DNA of 6,164 bases. It comes from Ferrimicrobium sp. Its GTDB lineage: Bacteria > Actinomycetota > Acidimicrobiia > Acidimicrobiales > Acidimicrobiaceae. The DNA lies in assembly GCA_027365375.1 (NCBI GenBank), contig DAHXNM010000097.1, positions 1 through 6,164 on the forward strand, read 5' to 3'. The translations under genes were made by a program, and so were the position numbers. This document shows positions 1 to 5,998 of the stretch, piece by piece (within the stretch, counting starts at the first letter, position 1; each line of letters begins with the position of its first letter). The notes beneath the pieces were generated by a model. That model did not search any database and was not told the origin of the DNA. It was given only the letters and a program-made list of their open reading frames with translations.

Positions 1-1177
1 TTTGTGCGATAAGCATTTCATAGGTCTTCGCGTCGATCTTCTTAGCGGGATCCCCATAGCCCCGATGATTGGTGGTCGCTTTAACAAGGTTATCTGGCAT
101 TGCCGGACAGTACCACTGTCCCTCGATGAGAGAGGCGCCCTTAAAAGATTCGACAACACCCAGCTGGTTGCGTCGATAATCGAAGACCGGTTTGTACCCC
201 AGCCTCCTCAAGATATTCTGAAACTTAGCTGGCATTGAGTTCGGTAAGTAGCCACGATCGGCGACCAGATAACCTTGTGGATGACCGCGCTCGACGATGG
301 AGTTTATAACCCGCATCCCATTGCCTGCTACGCCCACACCTGGCTTGTCCATGCTCGCTCCCATCGCTAGGTTAGGGAAGTCGGAGAGCGTCGCATCGTC
401 TAAAAAGTCTGGGCCGGTTATCGCGATCGTAAGCTCGAAAGCCCACTTGTAGGTCTTCGACTTGTTGGTGGGGTCACCTCGATGATCGCCTCCGCGCACA
501 TAGGTCCCTGCATCTCGTTCGGAGCTCTCGAATTCCGCTGACTTATAAGTCCCTTCTCTGGCGAAGGCGGTCATTGGTGTTCCGTCGATCGAGAGATTGC
601 CACCCCAGCGAGCCAGGATCTCAGGAGGCAGTAGCCGTATTGTGGCCTCAAGCAATTGATTCATCACCCAAGTGATCTTTTGGCGCTGCGCCTCGACCTC
701 ATCGTCGTTGCGGGCTGCATCGATGGCTTCCCCCTCCGCTTTGGTAAGGCGGCGATTCCTTGGTGCAGGATATGGGTCGAGAACCACTAGGAACGAGTGG
801 AGGGCTCTCCAACAGCGGTAGTAGAGGGGATCGCCCGTTATGGCTGGGTCGATGCCAAGCATTTGTTTTGCCTCGACTGAGAGTCGAGTCGCTATCAGTT
901 CAGCCATTCGCGTAACCAGTAGAGGGGTACAGTTGGTAGCCAGAATGAGGAGCACGGCCAGCACGAGTCGATCATCGATACTCGCGCGCCTACCCCCTGG
1001 TCGCTTGCCATCCTACACTCGACGTTGCTCACGCCATTGCGCGAGCGCTTCGCAGATACCGGTCGACTCGATGAGGTTCTTCAAGAACGTGACATAGTCG
1101 TCGTCAAGGGTTGCGTGTAGGGTTTGCAGCAGCGGTTCGATAGAGAGCACTGGCCGACGAGGCCCATCGGTTCTCAC
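1..1177 (-). pseudogene. DDE transposase-like gene, 3' end outside window, interrupted by one in-frame TAG
   Basis: The frame begins at GTG 1177-1175 and stays open to the left edge (392 codons) except for TAG at codon 55 (1015-1013). The residues on both sides read as one protein: 54 before the stop, then DGKRPGGRRASIDDRLVLA onward. DDE-like features are LSIDGT (Asp198), VADRGY (Asp307) and FDYRRNQLG (Asp333), followed by WYCPAMP near residue 355. The third acidic residue would lie beyond the edge. From memory, this layout (DPYPAPRNRRLT-type segment, DGT, ADRGY, YCPAMP) matches a common actinobacterial family annotated as transposase or hypothetical protein; the exact IS family is not certain. 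The start overlaps the stop of the upstream recombinase-like gene as GTGA, with GGTGAT just upstream as a weak ribosome site, so translational coupling is likely. The single nonsense codon suggests recent inactivation, though a base-call error or reinitiation at a downstream GTG is possible. No terminal inverted repeat could be checked because the left end is cut off. Confidence 0.72.
1013..1015 (-). other. Premature TAG stop in the transposase frame
   Basis: Reading leftward from GTG 1177, codon 55 is TAG, between Arg-Val and Asp-Gly-Lys-Arg. No other stop occurs in this frame down to position 2. A single substitution from CAG, AAG, GAG, TGG or TCG would restore the frame. Confidence 0.85.
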
Positions 1178-2121
1178 GATCGATCACCTATTTGGTCGAT
1201 CGCGGTACCTCTGAGCGCCTCGCGAAAGGCCAAAGTCCCAGCATCGGGCACATAAGTCAGGTAGCGGTCGAAGGCCTCAAGCGTTGCGATGCCTGCCGCC
1301 TGCATGAGCAGAACTACGGGGGTGCCAAGGGTGAGATGATGCACGATCCATGTGATTCGGAGCCGCGCGAGTGAGGGTTTGAGACCCGCGCCTGTCGCAC
1401 GGCTGAGGAAATTCGATACCCCGTTGTTGTTGTAGCTCGTGCGCCCCTCGCCAAAGAGTGGCTTTCCCTTTGGGATTGAGGACACGGCAGTCTTGATGGG
1501 CTCCTCCCACTCTGCGAGAACTGGCACTGAGCGCGGATGCCGCCCGTGGACGTTGATGAGTACACCGAGGTCGTCCATCTGCACGTCGTTGACCGTCACG
1601 CGCACAAGATCTTCGGTCCGTAGACCTGCTCCTGCGCCGAGGGCTAAGAGAACCTTTGCGTCTCGGATGCGGGTGGCCGGATGTTGACCGTCAGCCCACG
1701 ATCGTAACGCGGCCAAATCGCGCACTGTATAGGGGCGTGCGGGATCTACGGCCGGGAACGGTGTAGACGCAGCCCTCACCCGAATACCTTCAGCTTCAAG
1801 CAGGATTTTGCGCATGAGCAACAGCCGCGATCGGTAAGTTGCGAGGCTGGTTTTGCGGACACCTGGACACCCGTGGTTGATGAACTCCTCGATGAGTTCG
1901 CGCTGCAAGAGCACTTCGCGTTCTAGAGGCAGACCGGCAGACTGGCGAGTCCACAGAACGTACTGAGCTACGACGGAGAGCATGGCATCAACCGGCCGTG
2001 TGGCTGATGCCTGCACATCCCTCATGAGAGCGCGCACAAAGGGTTCGATCGGCCCCCAGTATTTCTCGGGAAAGGCGGGACGATAGCTATCTATGCGAGC
2101 AGCACTGTCAATAGATGACAT
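1174..2121 (-). CDS. Tyrosine-recombinase-like protein with degenerate active site
   Basis: A 315-aa protein from ATG 2121, ending TGA 1176-1174. Residues 20-115 are helical and resemble the SAM-like core-binding half of tyrosine recombinases. Residues 150-295 resemble the catalytic half: GAGLRTEDL supplies the first Arg (Arg168), LARLRITW the second (Arg255), and FDRYLTYV a candidate nucleophile (Tyr287, or Tyr290). Against the family pattern, the HxLRHT box has Ala252 in place of the first His, the LGH box reads QAAG, and the beta-hairpin Lys is not evident (VHGRHPRSVPV). Activity may therefore be weak, altered or lost, and a DNA-binding accessory role is possible. Start choice is uncertain. 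ATG 2121 has only a weak SD sequence. GTG 2205 has AGGAG at a good 7-nt spacing but would add 28 poorly protein-like residues and lies in a hairpin. The stop overlaps the start of the transposase gene, so the two are probably co-translated. Confidence 0.8.
   Translation of the reverse strand: MSSIDSAARIDSYRPAFPEKYWGPIEPFVRALMRDVQASATRPVDAMLSVVAQYVLWTRQSAGLPLEREVLLQRELIEEFINHGCPGVRKTSLATYRSRLLLMRKILLEAEGIRVRAASTPFPAVDPARPYTVRDLAALRSWADGQHPATRIRDAKVLLALGAGAGLRTEDLVRVTVNDVQMDDLGVLINVHGRHPRSVPVLAEWEEPIKTAVSSIPKGKPLFGEGRTSYNNNGVSNFLSRATGAGLKPSLARLRITWIVHHLTLGTPVVLLMQAAGIATLEAFDRYLTYVPDAGTLAFREALRGTAIDQIGDRS
1177..1202 (-). repeat. GATC-rich inverted repeat at the recombinase stop / transposase start junction
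   Basis: CGATCGATCA (1177-1186) and TGGTCGATCG (1193-1202) are complementary at nine of ten positions, with a 6-nt loop. In minus-strand mRNA the stem would hold the first G of the transposase GTG, and the loop plus 3' arm hold the GGTGAT ribosome site. It could make transposase translation depend on ribosomes arriving from upstream. The repeated GATC composition makes a chance origin plausible. Confidence 0.35.
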
Positions 2122-2141
2122 TGCCTGTTTTTGACAACCGT

Positions 2142-2171
2142 TACTGGTTCTACATGTATACTGGACATACA
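2142..2171 (-). promoter_or_regulatory. Possible promoter/operator before the recombinase-like gene
   Basis: Minus strand holds a TATACA -10-like hexamer (2160-2155) about 34 nt upstream of ATG 2121. No good -35 was found. It overlaps two direct CCAGTA copies 17 bp apart (2164-2159 and 2147-2142) and an inverted TGTAT/ATACA pair (2155-2171). The winged-helix protein encoded next door would be a candidate binder, but this is only inference. Confidence 0.22.
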
Positions 2172-2201
2172 GGTGGGGTACTCCTATCTGTAAGTTAGAA
2201 A

Positions 2202-2246
2202 GCACCGAGTCACTCCTTGTCGCCAAACTACAGAGTGACTCGATGC
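2202..2246 (-). terminator. Hairpin between winged-helix gene and recombinase-like gene (terminator or attenuator)
   Basis: GCACCGAGTCACT (2202-2214) and AGTGACTCGATGC (2234-2246) pair over 13 positions around a 19-nt loop. The single non-Watson-Crick position is a G-U wobble in the minus-strand transcript. It begins 7 nt after the TAA of the winged-helix gene and is followed on the minus strand by UUUCU, and on the plus strand by TTTT at 2249-2252. It may be a terminator or attenuator. The 3' arm also covers part of AGGAG (2217-2213) and GTG (2205-2203), the possible upstream start of the recombinase-like gene, so it could instead hide that start. The large loop lowers confidence in classical termination. 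Confidence 0.5.
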
Positions 2247-2253
2247 GCTTTTA

Positions 2254-2727
2254 TTATTGGCTAGATGCCACCGCACCCTCAGGGCTGATGGTCGGCGAAT
2301 TCACTGCCGGTGGTGATTCCTCAGCTACTGCGATTTGGTAACGACCTCGATCCACTACCCGTAGGTCGCCAGCTTTCGTCAGCCGGTGAACCGTCGCTCG
2401 CAAACTCGCATCAGGATTGATCCCCTTTGGGGACCATCCCCTGGAAGCGAGTTCGTTCCCCAATTCTGCGATCGACCAAACCTTAGGGATTGCCTTCATG
2501 ACGAGGCGCACGGCCTCACTTGCGTTTGGGACACCGTCCTTCTGTGAGTACACGATCTTCGGATCTGGCGCTTGGCCCATGAGCGCCTCAACCTCTGTGC
2601 AGGCTGTTCGGAGCGCATCGATACGCTTCTGCAAGGCTGCCATTTCACTTTCGGCTATCGCGAGCTTGTCACGCAACGCCTCCAGAGTCGCCTCGTTGCT
2701 CGAGTTTGAAACGTCAATCATACTCAC
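2254..2727 (-). CDS. Coiled-coil plus winged-helix DNA-binding protein
   Basis: A 157-aa protein not assigned to a named family. Residues 12-50 form an acidic, Ala/Leu-rich heptad-like helix (LEALRDKLAIAESEMAALQ and following), probably a dimerising coiled coil. Residues 67-132 look like a winged helix-turn-helix: ASEAVRLVMKA, then WSIAELGNELASRGW, then the putative recognition helix DASLRATVHRLTKAG, then a short wing ending RVVDRGRYQI. The last 25 residues are a Pro/Ser-rich disordered tail. Starts at GTG 2727 and ATG 2721 are both possible. An excellent GGGAGGTGG (2748-2740) lies 12 nt before the GTG, longer than usual. ATA 2733 would fit the spacing better but is a very rare start. It lies upstream of the recombinase/transposase pair on the same strand and may be a regulator or accessory protein of that element, although a hairpin separates them. 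It could equally be an unrelated small transcription factor. Confidence 0.78.
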   Translation of the reverse strand: MSMIDVSNSSNEATLEALRDKLAIAESEMAALQKRIDALRTACTEVEALMGQAPDPKIVYSQKDGVPNASEAVRLVMKAIPKVWSIAELGNELASRGWSPKGINPDASLRATVHRLTKAGDLRVVDRGRYQIAVAEESPPAVNSPTISPEGAVASSQ

Positions 2728-2739
2728 GAGTATATGGTG

Positions 2740-2748
2740 CCACCTCCC
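2740..2748 (-). promoter_or_regulatory. Strong but distant ribosome binding site of the winged-helix gene
   Basis: GGGAGGTGG on the minus strand is near-perfect anti-SD sequence. It sits 12 nt from GTG 2727 and 18 nt from ATG 2721, favouring the GTG start but leaving the true start open. Confidence 0.5.
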
Positions 2749-2771
2749 AACATATGCTTTTTTGGAGAAAA

Positions 2772-2848
2772 TTTATACCTAATGCTATATTTCAAAGCCC
2801 TCAATGTTATCCCATCTAGAGTCGTCATCAATCTTGTATACAATCTTG
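2772..2848 (-). promoter_or_regulatory. AT-rich upstream region of the winged-helix gene with direct repeats and a palindrome
   Basis: Two direct copies of CAATCTTG (2829-2836 and 2841-2848) are spaced 12 bp start to start. Between and across them is the perfect 10-bp palindrome TTGTATACAA (2834-2843). About 60 bp closer to the gene is TATAAA on the minus strand (2777-2772), a possible -10 with no convincing -35. This could be the promoter and an operator, perhaps for autoregulation. No experimental or family evidence supports it here. Confidence 0.28.
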
Positions 2849-2954
2849 GACGCCCCCTAGTGATCGCCAGAGCAGAACGCCACGGCCAGCTAGGCCGGAT
2901 CGAAATCCAGCTGACACCCTGTGCGGGTTGTTAGAAAGCACTTGATTGATGACG
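2823..2954. repeat. 11-bp perfect inverted repeat flanking 110 bp
   Basis: CGTCATCAATC (2823-2833) and GATTGATGACG (2944-2954) are exact reverse complements. The 110-bp interior contains CGGCC/GGCCG arms around AGCTA near 2882-2897 and no gene. The size is that of a very small MITE-like unit, but no flanking target duplication was found, and an 11-bp match at this distance can arise by chance. Confidence 0.3.
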
Positions 2955-3274
2955 CCTCTGAGAGATTGGTACGTGTTGCACACAGGTGCGCTGTCGCTTT
3001 CGCGATCGACACCCTTCCTACCCACGAGTCACAGTGAGAGCGAGCCGGTCGCGGTGTTTCGATGAAAGGGAATGATCTCGTAGGCTGATTCCGGACTGGT
3101 TTGACCCACACGTCTCGGGCGAGCCTAACTGCCGAGTGGGGCTGTGAACAGGGATAAGCGACCTAGGCCGACCTGGAACATGAGTTAGGGAGGTGGTTGG
3201 AAGGTTGCATAGAGGGGAGGCTATGTATCCTGCGGACTTTTCCACTGGGATACCTAAGCAAAGCAACATTAACG

Positions 3275-3294
3275 CACTACGAGCAGTCGTAGTG
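3275..3294. repeat. Perfect 8-bp stem, 4-nt loop hairpin
   Basis: CACTACGA-GCAG-TCGTAGTG is a perfect stem-loop. Neither side has a T-run, so classical termination is not supported. It sits inside the gene-poor interval and overlaps the ends of two weak, opposing small ORFs. Confidence 0.4.
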
Positions 3295-3896
3295 TGACCT
3301 TAGCCAACATGCAGTATGAATCCTCAAGCAGGGCCTTGGCGCGGCTGTTCAAGTCTGGCTCGGCACTGTCATCATTGGGCAACCACGGCAAAGCGATTGC
3401 GCCACTAGTGAACTGGAGTGCACGGATACGTCCGGGGTGTAGGTTAGCGAGTTTCCGACTCGGCATGATGCTCGTTTGTAATGAGTGCATAACATAGTGA
3501 GTATTAATGTCACAACAGAATAGTACATTGCGATGCCCATATAATATACGGGTGTAACATACCGGGTCGTGCGACATAGGATAGGCCCTCTGGCGACCAC
3601 CAATGGCTACCTAAGATAGCTCGCAAGGATAGGGCGGTTTATGCAGCCGATGCCTCAGTTGTGCGCGCTAAGGTTCGAGGTCTTAAGAATTGGACGAGAG
3701 TGGTGGGCGGATAGTTGATCGAGCTCTCGCTTTCGGGGGTGAGGCATGTGATTCGCTGTGTTGGCTCTACGGATAGGACCGAGAATATGCGAACACTTTG
3801 GATTCGGGGTATCGGTCAGAGCCAATCATTCCTTAATATGTGCACACAGCACTGTTGCGAGTTAGAGACCATCTGGGTGAAAACATGGCTGAAGAC

Positions 3897-5081
3897 TCAC
3901 TGATGGAGCAGTAGAATCCCATCAAACTCGAATATAGCATTGTCAATACCTTGTTCGGGCCAGGATAGTTCGATGACACAAGCCCCTGGTGGTGGTAGAG
4001 GCATGATCCATAGCCAAAGAGAGTTGTCATCGGAAGGATCTCGGTTGAAGCGCACTACAGTTGGGTCGCCAGGCATATCTTCTCGTCGCAGATCGGTGAC
4101 GAGATTCTTGCGTCCATCGGCGAATCTGACTTCTAGTTGAAGGCCGTTGTAGGGGTCGGACGACTGATTGTTCTCCCAGTAAGGCTTCTGATTTAGGTCA
4201 GACAACGACGTCGTACTGGTCCCGATGTTCTTGTCAGTCCTTTTGAAGTTCATCTCAAAACCATCGAGATAGGGGATCACCCGTTCGCAGGTGAGCACCA
4301 TTTTGTCATTGTCCGCCAGGACGACCGATTGAGGAAGCGCCGAAGGGGGGAGCTTGTGTTGCGAGACAACGATCTCTTCTGTCCAGCCCGTCTTAACCTC
4401 GAGCGAAGAGACAGAAAGAAAAGTCTCTTGGAGAAGATCAAAAAACAAGTTCCGATCCTGAGCGACCACCCTGGTGCAGAGGAAAACCCCTGGCCGGACG
4501 TGGTCCCACCACTCTATTTCACTATCTAGTATCGTGATTGACGCTTTCAATTCGAAGCCAGATGTCGACTGCCGCTGATCGACAACCTTTTCGGCGAGCG
4601 ATTTGACCTGTGTGTGGACCTCCCCAACGTACCTACGCCCAAACGCGATGCGTTCCGCCGTCCGAGTTCTGTTCCACTCCAATGCTCTGTCTCTGGCCAG
4701 TTGCAATACGTTGAGAGCGGCTGATGACGAGGCGAGATCGCGCAACAGGGGTACTTCGGCAACCACCTGATCGAATGGTGTCCCACGCCTCAGTAGTCGA
4801 GACTCCACTGATAATAAATCTGTAGCGTCAGCGTGATTCTTTGGTTGCAGTGGGATCGCAAGTTTCCAGAGCCTAAGCCAAGTGCCCGTAACTAATTTGA
4901 CATCAGCCGCACTCAGTCGCACGTGAACCGGATCGCCAACTGAAACGAGTGGCGGGGGAACGCGCGGCAATGTGGCCTCGTCTAGTTGGATAGAATCACG
5001 AAGGTATAGCAGTACGTTCAGCAGTTCAGCCTGAAAGTCCCACCGTACAGACCAATGACTGTGATCGAAGGTGTTCCTCAT
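3897..5081 (-). CDS. Uncharacterised protein with C-terminal PLPPPG-type actinobacterial domain
   Basis: A 394-aa protein of unknown function with no signal peptide or membrane segment, so probably cytoplasmic. The start ATG 5081 is well supported by AGGAGG (5092-5087) at 5-nt spacing. Residues 1-210 form a mostly helical, Leu/Arg/Glu-rich part (WDFQAELLNVLLYLRDS near the start; LARDRALEWNRTRTAERIA around 128-146) that I do not recognise. Residues 236-394 look like a beta-rich domain: LDGFEMNFKRTDKN (272-285), YNGLQLEVRFADGR (311-324), LWLWIMPLPPPG (355-366) and IELSWPEQGID (370-380). From memory, the combination of LxVxFADGR, WLxPLPPPG and a final WPxxGI motif recurs at the C-termini of actinobacterial hypothetical proteins whose role is unknown to me. 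No catalytic motif is visible. It is followed by the gene-poor interval, and preceded by 226 bp and a separate secreted-protein gene, so it is probably transcribed alone. Confidence 0.8.
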   Translation of the reverse strand: MRNTFDHSHWSVRWDFQAELLNVLLYLRDSIQLDEATLPRVPPPLVSVGDPVHVRLSAADVKLVTGTWLRLWKLAIPLQPKNHADATDLLSVESRLLRRGTPFDQVVAEVPLLRDLASSSAALNVLQLARDRALEWNRTRTAERIAFGRRYVGEVHTQVKSLAEKVVDQRQSTSGFELKASITILDSEIEWWDHVRPGVFLCTRVVAQDRNLFFDLLQETFLSVSSLEVKTGWTEEIVVSQHKLPPSALPQSVVLADNDKMVLTCERVIPYLDGFEMNFKRTDKNIGTSTTSLSDLNQKPYWENNQSSDPYNGLQLEVRFADGRKNLVTDLRREDMPGDPTVVRFNRDPSDDNSLWLWIMPLPPPGACVIELSWPEQGIDNAIFEFDGILLLHQ

Positions 5082-5086
5082 GAGAG

Positions 5087-5096
5087 CCTCCTCTCC
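5087..5096 (-). promoter_or_regulatory. Strong ribosome binding site of the 394-aa gene
   Basis: GGAGAGGAGG on the minus strand, 5 nt from ATG 5081, is a near-ideal SD sequence that fixes this start. It suggests efficient translation. Confidence 0.75.
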
Positions 5097-5285
5097 TATA
5101 TCCCGATCGCTGCACTGCCATACGTTGTACCGAGGCTGCCGTCACCGTGCTGACCCAAAGTCTTGACTCGTTCAAAGCTTTAACGCCACCGGAAGTGGTA
5201 AAAGCCCAGATATCAGACAGTCCATGGGGCCTTGTCCACCTCGCATGTGAATCGGCCCCGTAATTCTACCCCTCTGATCCCTCTG

Positions 5286-5307
5286 CTGCTCCGATTCGGA
5301 GGAGCAG
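5286..5307 (-). terminator. Hairpin directly after the secreted-protein stop codon
   Basis: CTGCTCC (5286-5292) and GGAGCAG (5301-5307) form a 7-bp stem with an 8-nt loop; an alternative register is CTCCG-ATT-CGGAG (5289-5301). It abuts the TAA at 5310-5308. No U-run follows on the minus strand. GC-rich hairpins lacking a U-run are common 3' ends in actinobacteria, so it may terminate transcription or protect the transcript end. Confidence 0.45.
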
Positions 5308-5970
5308 TTAGGGAACATCGGTACTGGCAGTCGGACTCTCCGAGTAGCAAATGGCCTTCGTTCCGTACGCGTAACTTCCACCGGAAACTCCGCCAATGTA
5401 GAAACCTGCACCTTTAAGCGCCTGGTAATACGGATTCTCCCAATCATAACCAGGACTACTCTCGCTCCACTGGTTGCCCCACGATCTGTTGTAGGTTGTA
5501 TTAGATCCCGAGGCATCCCAGTAGTTGAATAGTACCGTTCCAATCACGCTTGGCTCGACACCGTATCCGGTGTCAACAACCACTCCGGAGTCGTTGCTGT
5601 TAGGGCCGATATAAATGTAGCTACTTCCACAGCTGCCGGTCACCGTATCAGCGGGCCGAATGGAAACATGCCGCGAGAGTTGCTGTCGTGCGGCATCCGC
5701 AATCGGCGCAGGCGCATTCAGGCGAACTCCATTTGCAAGAGTGAGTACCGACATTCCGTTTGCTCCCATCGGAGATACAGACTTAACAGTACTCGCGACC
5801 ATAGGCTCAACGTTGGCGACAACCTTAGACTCATTGACTTGGCCAACACTAGCACCCGAAACGGGAGCGGCCCCGCTAGCATAAGCATTAGGCACTGCCA
5901 CGAGCGATGTCAGCAGGCTAGCGACAGCTAGCGCAGCCCCTCCTCGAACCATGTTCCTTACCTTCACCAT
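5308..5970 (-). CDS. Sec-exported Gly/Ser/Tyr-rich protein of unknown function
   Basis: A 220-aa protein from ATG 5970 with a classical signal peptide: basic n-region MVKVRNMVR, hydrophobic GAALAVASLLTSLVAV, then PNAYA with an AxA site, giving likely cleavage after Ala31. The mature protein has a low-complexity Ala/Val/Ser linker (32-95) and a C-terminal part (110-212) rich in Gly, Ser, Tyr, Asn and Trp, including GSCGSSYIYIG and WGNQWSESSPGYDWENPYY. Cys114 and Cys208 bracket this part and could form a disulfide. No membrane anchor, lipobox or sortase motif is present, so it is probably released outside the cell. Possible starts are ATG 5970 (AAGGGGG only 2 nt away), GTG 5967 (same SD, 5 nt) and ATG 5952 (GAAGG 8 nt away); all keep the signal peptide. 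The frame is open to 6138, but that extension is unlikely to be translated. I recognise no family. Confidence 0.82.
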   Translation of the reverse strand: MVKVRNMVRGGAALAVASLLTSLVAVPNAYASGAAPVSGASVGQVNESKVVANVEPMVASTVKSVSPMGANGMSVLTLANGVRLNAPAPIADAARQQLSRHVSIRPADTVTGSCGSSYIYIGPNSNDSGVVVDTGYGVEPSVIGTVLFNYWDASGSNTTYNRSWGNQWSESSPGYDWENPYYQALKGAGFYIGGVSGGSYAYGTKAICYSESPTASTDVP

Positions 5971-5980
5971 TACCCCCTTA

Positions 5981-5998
5981 TGGTAATTATCATTACCA
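5981..5998. promoter_or_regulatory. Palindromic operator-like site upstream of the secreted-protein gene
   Basis: TGGTAATTATCATTACCA has perfect 7-bp arms and a 4-bp centre, 10 bp upstream of ATG 5970. On the minus strand it reads GGTAATGATAATTACC, resembling AT-rich TAATNATTA-type boxes of Fur-family regulators (Fur/Zur), although the symmetry is not the canonical 7-1-7. A second ATGATAA lies just upstream on the minus strand (around 6010-6004). A possible minus-strand promoter is TTAGCT and GATAAC with 17-bp spacing, which would place the palindrome at or just after transcription start, as expected for a repressor site. Confidence 0.45.

Larger units (their letters stand above)
2728..3896. 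other. 1.17-kb gene-poor interval
   Basis: No convincing protein or RNA gene was found on either strand. Contents: the AT-rich leader of the winged-helix gene; an 11-bp inverted repeat CGTCATCAATC (2823-2833) / GATTGATGACG (2944-2954); a second copy of GTTAGAAAGCAC (2930-2941; the first is at 2194-2205); and a hairpin at 3275-3294. Weak small ORFs exist. A 38-aa plus-strand frame (2921-3037, GTG start, no SD) has plausible residues such as IDDASERLVRVAHR. A 24-30-aa plus-strand frame ends at 3297, starting at TTG 3205 or ATG 3223 with purine-rich stretches before both. A 65-aa minus-strand frame (3269-3466, ATG, no SD) includes AIALPWLPNDD. A 62-aa plus-strand frame covers 3715-3903. None is recognised. 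The interval may be eroded DNA or a scar of mobile-element insertion. Confidence 0.5.

Noticed and set aside
2..238. 78-aa plus-strand ORF at the left edge
   Set aside because: It is antisense to the transposase frame, which shows conserved-looking motifs in the same bases (LVADRGY, WYCPAMP).
840..1097. 85-aa plus-strand ORF
   Set aside because: Antisense shadow of the transposase frame; Ser/Arg-rich composition typical of such shadows.
2122..2226. N-terminal extension of the recombinase-like protein to TTG 2226
   Set aside because: The added residues look noncoding and overlap the hairpin and promoter-like sequence. ATG 2121 fits the family's expected N-terminus better, although GTG 2205 remains possible.
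3269..3466. 65-aa minus-strand ORF (and its longer form to 3577)
   Set aside because: No ribosome site, no recognised motif and an antisense ORF of similar length; kept only as a note in the gene-poor interval.
3669..3685. tRNA T-arm-like TAAGG-TTCGAGG-TCTTA
   Set aside because: The stem and TTCGAGG loop fit, but no matching acceptor stem or anticodon arm is found upstream, and the 3' side lacks a pairing acceptor sequence.
3715..3903. 62-aa plus-strand ORF converging on the 394-aa gene
   Set aside because: TTG start without an SD sequence, no recognisable motif, Cys/His/Trp-rich random-looking composition.
5187..5199. CCAC-CGGAA-GTGG small inverted repeat upstream of the 394-aa gene
   Set aside because: Only a 4-bp stem and no T-run; not distinguishable from chance.
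5172..5543. 123-aa minus-strand ORF overlapping the secreted-protein gene
   Set aside because: Out of frame with the well-supported signal-peptide protein on the same strand; no ribosome site or motif.
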